Shown here in pieces: positions 15,009-20,804 of a stretch of 20,804 bases of DNA. The stretch is from Deltaproteobacteria bacterium (GTDB lineage: Bacteria > Desulfobacterota > Desulfuromonadia > Desulfuromonadales > BM103). The translations under genes were made by a program, and so were the position numbers. How positions within the stretch are numbered: the first letter of the stretch is position 1; each line of letters starts with the position of its first letter. The notes under the pieces are model-generated. The model did no database searches. It had not been told where the DNA came from and was given only the letters and a program-made list of their open reading frames with translations. The stretch covers positions 1 to 20,804 of the forward strand of contig JAGXHL010000043.1 in the NCBI GenBank assembly GCA_024636215.1, given 5' to 3'.

Positions 15009-15524
15009 ATGATGCCGATACCCAGCCGTGAAATATCTTTGGAGGCATCTGACGAGAAAGCATTGCGTCAGGAAATACAACTTGCATGCTTCAAAGTCGG
15101 TCCAGAGCTGTATGCCCTGGATATCATGAGAATCAAAGAAATAATCCGTCCACAGAAGCTGACCCCTGTTCCCAAAGCGCCATCCTTTATCGAAGGTGTT
15201 ATTAACCTGCGAGGCGCAGTCATTCCTGTTGCTGACATGCGCAAGCGTTTTGACCAGCCTGTCAATAAAGAGAATCGCAAAAATCGTATCGTAGTCTGTT
15301 CTCTTGCCGGCAGGATTATCGGTTTACTGGTTGATGAAGTGACTGAGGTGCAACGTTTCACCAGACAGGAGATTTCGCCGTCACCTCAATTTATCAAAGG
15401 TCCGCAGGCTGATTATTTCCTCGGAGTTGCCCGCCGCGATAATGAACTGATTATGCTGATAGATTTGGAAAAAGTCCTTTTAACGCATGAAAAAATCGAA
15501 CTGCAGAATTTGAGCCGCGAATAG
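15009..15524 (+). CDS. CheW-type coupling protein (second)
   Basis: A 171-residue CheW of standard size. After a short 20-residue leader the domain runs from QLACFKVGPELYALDIMRIKEII through GVINLRGAVIPVADMRKRF to GLLVDEVTEVQRF and ends with DNELIMLIDLEKVL. It should bind the CheA regulatory domain and receptor tips. It begins two bases after the cheY stop. The start has two consecutive ATG codons (15009 and 15012) and no clear Shine-Dalgarno, so translation probably depends on coupling to cheY. It is clearly distinct in sequence from the first CheW. Confidence 0.92.
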   Translation: MMPIPSREISLEASDEKALRQEIQLACFKVGPELYALDIMRIKEIIRPQKLTPVPKAPSFIEGVINLRGAVIPVADMRKRFDQPVNKENRKNRIVVCSLAGRIIGLLVDEVTEVQRFTRQEISPSPQFIKGPQADYFLGVARRDNELIMLIDLEKVLLTHEKIELQNLSRE

Positions 15525-15592
15525 AATACGATGTGCCGGGCCTGCAACGTGTTTATGCCGGAAGCCGTAAGTTTCCCTTTTGAGGTTTATTG

Positions 15593-16513
15593 ATGATTGT
15601 AAAATGTCCTGCCTGTGCTGCCCGTTTCCGTCTGAATCATGAAAAACTTGCCGGGAAAAGGGTTACCTTGCGTTGTGCGCGTTGTCGCAACCCCTTCAAG
15701 ATTGAACTCCCGCACAGTACTCCTTCGCAAGCTGAGGGAAAACCGCGCGTGATGATTGCCCACAGTGATCGTGAACTGTGCAAAACGATCAACGCGATTG
15801 TCGAAGACGCCGGATATGATGGCGTCTTCGGACATAATGGCGCGGATGTTCTTGTGACCATGGATGCAGTGCGTCCCCAGGTTGCCGTTGTAGATGTCGC
15901 CTTGCAAGGACTCTATGCGTTTGAAGTGGTCGATACTGTCAGACGTCGTCCGGGGCTCGACAATGTCAAGATCATTCTCTTGTCATCCGTTTATAACAAG
16001 GCGGCTTATAAGCGCCAGCCGAACTCGCTCTATGGTGCCGATGATTATATCGAAAAGCATCACATCCCCGATGATCTGGTCCTCAAGATCAACCGCCTGC
16101 TGGTTGGCGCCGCTGAAACCGGTACACCACCTGAAAATGGCGAAGTTGAAGAGTCCGGCCTGCAACTGTCACCTGCAGAGGGAGCATCGCAATCGCTCGA
16201 TTTTATTCACTCGGTTAACGCGAAGATACAAACGGCCGAAGACGACGAAGTGTCTGCGCAGAGCATCCCGGAACGTGATCGTGCCGAGCGGCTTGCCCGC
16301 AACATTGTTGCCGACATCTCGCTTTATCATCAGAACCGTATTGATGAGGGGATTCTCCAGGGCAGCTGGTCTGAACTGCTGGCTGCTGAAATAAAAGAGG
16401 CCAGACGTTTGTTTGGCGAACGCTTTCCCAGCCCGCAAATACAAAACAGCAAAATTCTGGAAGCGGCATTTCTGGATCTTCTGGATAAACGAAGCCGGGA
16501 ACTGGGTGCCTGA
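15593..16513 (+). CDS. Zinc-ribbon (MJ0042-type) protein with a degenerate receiver domain
   Basis: A 306-residue protein, start chosen at ATG 15593 with GAGG at 15582-15585; a TTG one codon earlier is unlikely. Residues 1-40 form an MJ0042-type zinc ribbon with Cys5-x2-Cys8 and Cys28-x2-Cys31. Residues 51-165 look like a CheY receiver: Asp101 in VAVVDVAL, Ser130 and Lys154 in YIEKHH. The acidic pair that normally binds magnesium is replaced (AHSDRE instead of xDDDxx), so phosphorylation may be lost or altered. The C-terminal 220-306 is helical (ERDRAERLARNIVADISLYHQNRID, then a region rich in Arg and Glu). The function is unknown. In this position it probably modulates the Che complex. No membrane segment is present. 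Confidence 0.8.
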   Translation: MIVKCPACAARFRLNHEKLAGKRVTLRCARCRNPFKIELPHSTPSQAEGKPRVMIAHSDRELCKTINAIVEDAGYDGVFGHNGADVLVTMDAVRPQVAVVDVALQGLYAFEVVDTVRRRPGLDNVKIILLSSVYNKAAYKRQPNSLYGADDYIEKHHIPDDLVLKINRLLVGAAETGTPPENGEVEESGLQLSPAEGASQSLDFIHSVNAKIQTAEDDEVSAQSIPERDRAERLARNIVADISLYHQNRIDEGILQGSWSELLAAEIKEARRLFGERFPSPQIQNSKILEAAFLDLLDKRSRELGA

Positions 16514-16604
16514 AAAACCCCTGTCTTGCTTTGTTTTACATAAACAGCAGTCGCTGAAGTTAGATCTTTGACTGGTTGTCCGACTTTGTTCAATTTCAAA
16601 AACC

Positions 16605-16627
16605 CTCACTACAGAAGTCACAGAAAG
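16605..16627. repeat. Degenerate CTCACTACAGA-type intergenic repeat
   Basis: CTCACTACAGAAGTCACAGA resembles 1393-1415 and, on the other strand, 2672-2690. It lies in the 165-base gap between the zinc-ribbon gene and the HEAT gene, where I see no gene or convincing promoter. Confidence 0.3.
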
Positions 16628-16678
16628 CATCAATGGCATTACATAAGCACGGCTTAAAATTTTTGACAGGAAAGAATT

Positions 16679-18688
16679 ATGGATACAATTGACCAGATAA
16701 CCAGGGCCTTGGACTGTCCGGATGAGGAAGTCCGCTTGCAGGGTTTGCGCGACTTGGCTGCCGGCGAAGCACTCGTCGGACTTGATCTGATCTTTAAGGC
16801 CTTTGGAGACAGCAGCTGGCGGGTTCGCAAGGAGTCGATCGATCTGTTTTTGACGATGCCGGTCAGCCGTGAGCTCACTGGTGAAATCATTGAGCTCCTC
16901 CACGCTGAAGAAAATGCCGGTTTGCGTAATGCCGCCGTGGAAACCCTGACCCGCATCGGTCGGGATGCCGTACCTATGCTTCTGGATCAAGCGGGCTGTC
17001 CCGACCACGATGTCCGCAAGTTTATCCTCGATATCCTTGGCGATATCGCGGATCCGCAAGCGATTCCGACGCTGATTCACAGCCTGGGAGATGTAGATAG
17101 CAACGTGCGGGCTGCCGCCGCTGAAAATCTCGGCAAGCTGAAGGCAGCACAAGCTGTTCCCGCACTGCTTAATGCGATGCAGCATCCGGATCTTTTGCTG
17201 CAATTTACCATTCTCGAGGCCTTGAGCAGAATTGCTTTTCCGATCACTCTGGCAGAATTACTTCCCTACAAAGATGAGAAGCTGCTGCGCAAGGCGATGG
17301 TGGATTGTCTTGGCAAGGCAGGAGATGCTTCAGCAGTCACTGAACTGGTTGCCGCCCTGACAGACTCCATGCGCAACGTGCGTGAGGCAGCCGTTCTGGC
17401 CCTGTCAGAGATTTTCGCACGACACCCGCAACAGGTCCGACAGCAACTGGCGGCATGCGAAAAAGGTCCGGTCGCTGTCGCTGTGTCCAGTTATCTTGAT
17501 CATGAATACGGTGATTCACTGAAACGTGCTTCAATCAGAATCCTGGGCTGGCTTGGCATTGTTGATGCTGTTGAGCCTCTGTTACAACGCCTCGAATACG
17601 AATCTTTGCAACAGGACGCACTGGCGGCCCTTATAGATATTGGCGGCGCCAACCCCAAGGCATTGCTGGAGTCATGGCCTGTTGTTGATCGCAAGCAGCG
17701 GGCTTATCTTGCCTATGTACTCGGCGAATCGCGCTGTCAGGATAGTTTGCCGCTGCTGCAACAGGGGCTACGCGATGTCGATCCGCAAATTGTCCGTATG
17801 TCTGCATATGCCATGGGTAAAATCGGTGCTGCGCAGATGCTGCCGGAGCTGGTCGCGTGCCTGCAGAGCGATTCAAGCGAGGTCCAGGATGCGGCGCTGC
17901 AAGCGCTGATTTCTCTGGGACAGCAATTTTCAAGCGAGACATTCACCGAGTTGCTGCCGCTGATGACTCACAAGGATTGCAAACAAAGGATGTTTGCAGT
18001 GATGGTTTTCAGGGAACTGGATGATCCTGCTGTTCTGAATACCTTGAGTCTGGCTGTCAAGGACTCTGCTGCCGAAGTCAGAAGAGTCGCGGTTAAAGTT
18101 TTCGAACGTTATGACGTCGGTGAACATCTCAGCACGCTGCTATTGTCCCTGACTGATGAAGATGTTGAAGTCAGACGTAGCGTTGTCGAGATTCTTGGCC
18201 ATTGCAATATCGAGGAAGCTCTTGACGGTTTGCAGCTTGCCATGCAGGACGAGGATGTCTGGGTGCGGTCTTCAGCTGTGCGCGGCCTTGGCCGGATTGC
18301 CGGCGAACGCAGCAGGCCCCTTTTGCAAAGAGCCTTGTCTGATCCGATCGGCCTGGTGAGCATTGCCGCTTTGGAAACCCTTGCCGAACTTGCCGGCACC
18401 GATGCCTGCCCGCAGATGATCATGGCGCTGAACCACGCCGATGAAGAGGTTGTGACAGTTGCCATGAACCTGCTGACTCGCTATGGCTCCGCAAGCTGGA
18501 TTCACGGCCATGCAGAAACTTTACTGAACCATCCTTACTGGGTGGTTCGTGCGCAAACAGCCAGAAGTATTGTTGAAGTGCCGGGTTCTAATGCACGAGC
18601 CCTGTTGCAAGCCAGGTTAGCTGTTGAAACAGAGGAAGTAGTGCGTCAGCAGTTGATGGATCTGCTTGCCGAACTGCCGGTGAACTGA
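16679..18688 (+). CDS. HEAT-repeat (PBS-lyase-like) scaffold protein
   Basis: A 669-residue protein made almost entirely of about 31-residue HEAT-like repeats. They are seen as recurring DPDxxVRxxAxxALGxIG-type units: DHDVRKFILDILGDIADPQAIPTLI, DSNVRAAAAENLGKLKAAQAVPALL, DEDVWVRSSAVRGLGRIAGERSRPLL. There is no signal peptide, membrane segment or catalytic motif. Such superhelical proteins act as protein-binding scaffolds. It starts at ATG 16679, seven bases after AGGA (16668-16671), and is followed within eight bases by cheR. Inside a che cluster it could hold CheR, CheB or the receivers together, but no partner can be read from the sequence. The repeat domain is certain; the role is not. Confidence 0.85.
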   Translation: MDTIDQITRALDCPDEEVRLQGLRDLAAGEALVGLDLIFKAFGDSSWRVRKESIDLFLTMPVSRELTGEIIELLHAEENAGLRNAAVETLTRIGRDAVPMLLDQAGCPDHDVRKFILDILGDIADPQAIPTLIHSLGDVDSNVRAAAAENLGKLKAAQAVPALLNAMQHPDLLLQFTILEALSRIAFPITLAELLPYKDEKLLRKAMVDCLGKAGDASAVTELVAALTDSMRNVREAAVLALSEIFARHPQQVRQQLAACEKGPVAVAVSSYLDHEYGDSLKRASIRILGWLGIVDAVEPLLQRLEYESLQQDALAALIDIGGANPKALLESWPVVDRKQRAYLAYVLGESRCQDSLPLLQQGLRDVDPQIVRMSAYAMGKIGAAQMLPELVACLQSDSSEVQDAALQALISLGQQFSSETFTELLPLMTHKDCKQRMFAVMVFRELDDPAVLNTLSLAVKDSAAEVRRVAVKVFERYDVGEHLSTLLLSLTDEDVEVRRSVVEILGHCNIEEALDGLQLAMQDEDVWVRSSAVRGLGRIAGERSRPLLQRALSDPIGLVSIAALETLAELAGTDACPQMIMALNHADEEVVTVAMNLLTRYGSASWIHGHAETLLNHPYWVVRAQTARSIVEVPGSNARALLQARLAVETEEVVRQQLMDLLAELPVN

Positions 18689-18696
18689 CTCAAGAG

Positions 18697-19587
18697 ATGC
18701 TTTTTCTTACTCCTGAAATACCGATGAGTAGCGAAGAATTCCGCCTGTTGCGGGATTTTGTCTACCAGCATTGCGGATTGAATTTCACCGATGATTCCAA
18801 GTACCTGCTGGAAAAGCGTTTGGGCAAGCGTTTGCTGCAACATAATCTGAAAACATTTAAGGACTATTATTACTTTCTGCGCTACAACCCGAATAAGGAT
18901 CAGGAACTTTCAGAAGTCATCGATCAGTTGACGACCAACGAAACCTATTTCTTTCGAGAAGATTTTCAGTTAAAGGCCTTTGTTGAAGACATCCTCCCGG
19001 AGGTCCGCAAGCGTAAGGAACGGGAAGGTCAGAAGAGCCTGCGGATCTGGAGCGCTGGATGTTCCTCGGGAGAAGAGCCCTATACCATCGCCATGCTGTT
19101 GCTTGACCAGCCCTGGCTTAGGTCCTGGCGCGTTGAGATTATCGGCACCGACATCAGTCATCGGGTTCTGCATATGGCCCGAGAAGGTGTTTACGGTGAC
19201 TCCTCCTTTCGCAGTACCGAGCCTTTGCAGAAACAGCGGTTTTTTACCGACTATGAAGGGAAATCACGCATCAGGGATGAAGTCAGAAGTCTGGTTTCCA
19301 TAAGTCATTTGAACCTGTTTGATACCTCGCGGATTGCCCTGCTGGGCAAGATGGATGCAATATTCTGTCGCAATGTCATCATTTATTTCGATAAGGCAGG
19401 GAAAAAAAATGTTATCGAAAATTTCTTTCAGAGGCTGGTCCCCGAAGGTTTCCTGCTGCTGGGGCACTCTGAGTCATTGATAAATTTGAGCACGGCTTTT
19501 CAGCTAAGACATTTCCGGCACGATATGGTTTACCAGAAGCCCTTGACCGCAACGACACAACCAGGAGGGATTTATGCTCTCCGCTAA
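18697..19587 (+). CDS. cheR: Chemoreceptor glutamate methyltransferase CheR
   Basis: Transfers methyl groups from S-adenosylmethionine to receptor glutamates. The 296 residues have the N-terminal helical domain (FRLLRDFVYQHCGLNF), the NETYFFR motif (81-87), the SAM-binding SAGCSSGEEPYTIAMLL (119-135), Asp152 in GTDISHRVL and CRNVIIYF (224-231). All are family hallmarks. The start is uncertain: ATG 18697 has AAGAG only one base upstream, while ATG 18724 (SSEEFRLLRDF) has none. I keep the longer form. It lies eight bases after the HEAT gene and overlaps cheB by 14 bases. Its presence implies methylated receptors encoded elsewhere. Confidence 0.93.
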   Translation: MLFLTPEIPMSSEEFRLLRDFVYQHCGLNFTDDSKYLLEKRLGKRLLQHNLKTFKDYYYFLRYNPNKDQELSEVIDQLTTNETYFFREDFQLKAFVEDILPEVRKRKEREGQKSLRIWSAGCSSGEEPYTIAMLLLDQPWLRSWRVEIIGTDISHRVLHMAREGVYGDSSFRSTEPLQKQRFFTDYEGKSRIRDEVRSLVSISHLNLFDTSRIALLGKMDAIFCRNVIIYFDKAGKKNVIENFFQRLVPEGFLLLGHSESLINLSTAFQLRHFRHDMVYQKPLTATTQPGGIYALR

Positions 19588-20656
19588 AGTCAGGGTGCTG
19601 GTCATCGACGATTCTGCGTTTAATCGTCGCTCCATTGTAAAGATGCTGGAATCGCTGCCCAATGTCGAAGTCATCGGCTATGCCTGTGATGGTGAAGAGG
19701 GTTTGCGCAAAGTGATTGATCTGCGTCCTGACCTGATCACCCTCGATCTGGAAATGCCGCGTATGGACGGTTTTACACTGTTGCGCATCGTCATGCAGCA
19801 GCAGCCTACTCCTATCATTGTCGTTTCTTCCAGATCTGATGATGAAGATGTCTTCAAGGCCCTCGAGCTTGGCGCGGTAGAGTTTGTGCCGAAACCTTCT
19901 TCAAAAGTTTCGCCGCTCCTCATGGATATTCGTGAGGAACTTTTGGCAAAAGTTCGGGAAGTCACCTCTGCTAATCTGAAAAACGTTATGGCCCGCAGCA
20001 ACATGGCAGGCAAACAGCGTCATGTCATGCCGAAGCACGCAGCCAGTGTCATCACTTTAACGGAAGCGGCCCGTCGAAACTTCCGCATGGTTGTGATCGG
20101 CTCATCAACCGGAGGTCCACCGGCGCTGCAGAATATTTTTTCTGCAATTCAGGATGAAATTCCTGTTGCATTTGCTGTTGCTCAACACATGCCACCTGAT
20201 TTTACGCGTGCTTTTGCCGAAAGGCTCAATCGTTTTTCCGCACTCAATATTCGTGAGGCTGCCAATGGAGACATTGTCAGACCGGGCGAAGTCCTGATTG
20301 CCCCCGGCGGTAAAAACCTGGAGTTTTTCCCCAGAGGTGCAGATGTCATTGTCAAGATTTCAGAACCCAAAGGCCACCAGCGTTATTTGCCGTCAATAGA
20401 TACGTTATTCTCAAGTGCCGCCACCATCTTCGGTCGTCGCGTGCTGGGTGTTGTGCTGACCGGCATGGGTAATGACGGCGCCATGGGGGTTCATGCGATA
20501 AAAAATAATGGCGGAAGTGTCTTTGCCGAAGCAGAAGAGAGTTGCGTTGTCTTCGGCATGCCGAAAGAAGCTATTGCAACCGGCCTGGTTGATCGAATCG
20601 CTGCCTTGCCTTTGATGTCTAAAGAAATACTGAAGTTTTGCGGATATGGCCGCTGA
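19574..20656 (+). CDS. cheB: Chemotaxis protein-glutamate methylesterase CheB
   Basis: Removes receptor methyl groups and deamidates glutamines; activated by phosphorylation from CheA. The 360 residues comprise a receiver (Asp12-Asp13, phosphoacceptor Asp58 in LITLDLEMPRMDG, Lys107 in FVPKP), a linker of about 40 residues and the methylesterase domain. The catalytic triad is Ser178 in GSSTGGPP, His205 in AQHMPP and Asp301 in GMGNDGAMG. The ATG at 19574 has GGAGGG five bases upstream, inside the end of cheR, giving a 14-base overlap and likely coupling. It is the last gene in the window. A mobile-element copy begins eight bases after the stop. Confidence 0.96.
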   Translation: MLSAKVRVLVIDDSAFNRRSIVKMLESLPNVEVIGYACDGEEGLRKVIDLRPDLITLDLEMPRMDGFTLLRIVMQQQPTPIIVVSSRSDDEDVFKALELGAVEFVPKPSSKVSPLLMDIREELLAKVREVTSANLKNVMARSNMAGKQRHVMPKHAASVITLTEAARRNFRMVVIGSSTGGPPALQNIFSAIQDEIPVAFAVAQHMPPDFTRAFAERLNRFSALNIREAANGDIVRPGEVLIAPGGKNLEFFPRGADVIVKISEPKGHQRYLPSIDTLFSSAATIFGRRVLGVVLTGMGNDGAMGVHAIKNNGGSVFAEAEESCVVFGMPKEAIATGLVDRIAALPLMSKEILKFCGYGR

Positions 20657-20664
20657 TTCTAATT

Positions 20665-20804
20665 CTAGCAGCCTGTCGGACTATCCATGAGCCGGCTGCA
20701 AATCCGGCTGTTTGGCCCATATTTCAGCTCCTTTTTGGTCCATAGCTACGGCTATGAACCTGCAAACGAGCTAAAATCTGTTCTCAAACATCCAAATTTT
20801 CGCT
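20665..20804 (-). mobile_element. MITE-like repeat, copy 3 (inverted, cut off by the window end)
   Basis: The reverse complement matches copies 1 and 2 almost exactly. It begins with CTAGCAGCCTGTCGGACTAT at 20665-20684 and lacks the last 29 bases of the element. It lies in the opposite orientation to copies 1 and 2, eight bases after the cheB stop. Its internal ATG module points back towards cheB on the minus strand (20720 to 20619). Confidence 0.88.

Noticed and set aside
16169..17203. 344-residue open frame on the minus strand
   Set aside because: It is antisense to the zinc-ribbon and HEAT genes, spans their junction, shows no recognisable domain, and the + strand proteins are clear family members.

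Overview
The window (about 20.8 kb, moderate-to-high GC, no rRNA, tRNA, CRISPR or phage genes) reads as chromosomal DNA of a Desulfuromonadales/Geobacter-like deltaproteobacterium (Desulfobacterota). This is inferred from the che-type cluster with a DUF4388 regulator, a zinc-ribbon receiver protein and a HEAT scaffold, and from the repeat-rich intergenic regions. No species can be named from the sequence alone. All protein-coding genes lie on the + strand.

Layout. (1) 262-6659 is a sugar-nucleotide block: gmd, fcl, a bifunctional manC, manB and a UDP-glucuronate 4-epimerase-like gene. Together they cover mannose-6-P -> mannose-1-P -> GDP-mannose -> GDP-4-keto-6-deoxymannose -> GDP-L-fucose, plus probably UDP-galacturonate. 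These are precursors for lipopolysaccharide or exopolysaccharide. (2) 6766-8079 is der, a ribosome-assembly GTPase. (3) 8272-20656 is a chemosensory cluster: DUF4388-receiver-GAF-like regulator, CheY, CheA, an ExeA-like AAA+ ATPase, CheW, CheY, CheW, a zinc-ribbon/receiver protein, a large HEAT-repeat protein, CheR and CheB. No chemoreceptor, CheZ, CheC or CheD is present, so input must come from genes elsewhere. The location beside polysaccharide genes fits control of surface matrix or motility, but that is inference.

Repeats are the most unusual part. A 169-bp MITE-like element with perfect 20-bp terminal inverted repeats and CTAG ends occurs complete at 13536-13704 and truncated at both window ends, in opposite orientations. 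The window is therefore probably a whole assembly contig broken in repeats. A second, 88-bp MITE with a related end motif (1435-1522) sits inside a decayed copy of the first. A single 20-bp terminus remains at the 5' end of cheA. A family of heptanucleotide tandem repeats (consensus TGRRGGS on one strand) occurs after manB, before der, after der and, most strikingly, inside the manC coding sequence, where gain or loss of one unit would truncate the protein. An octamer array followed by three mini-hairpins lies before the first cheY. A long palindrome lies before the first cheW.

Limits: all assignments are from reading translations and motifs by eye; no database search or folding calculation was run.
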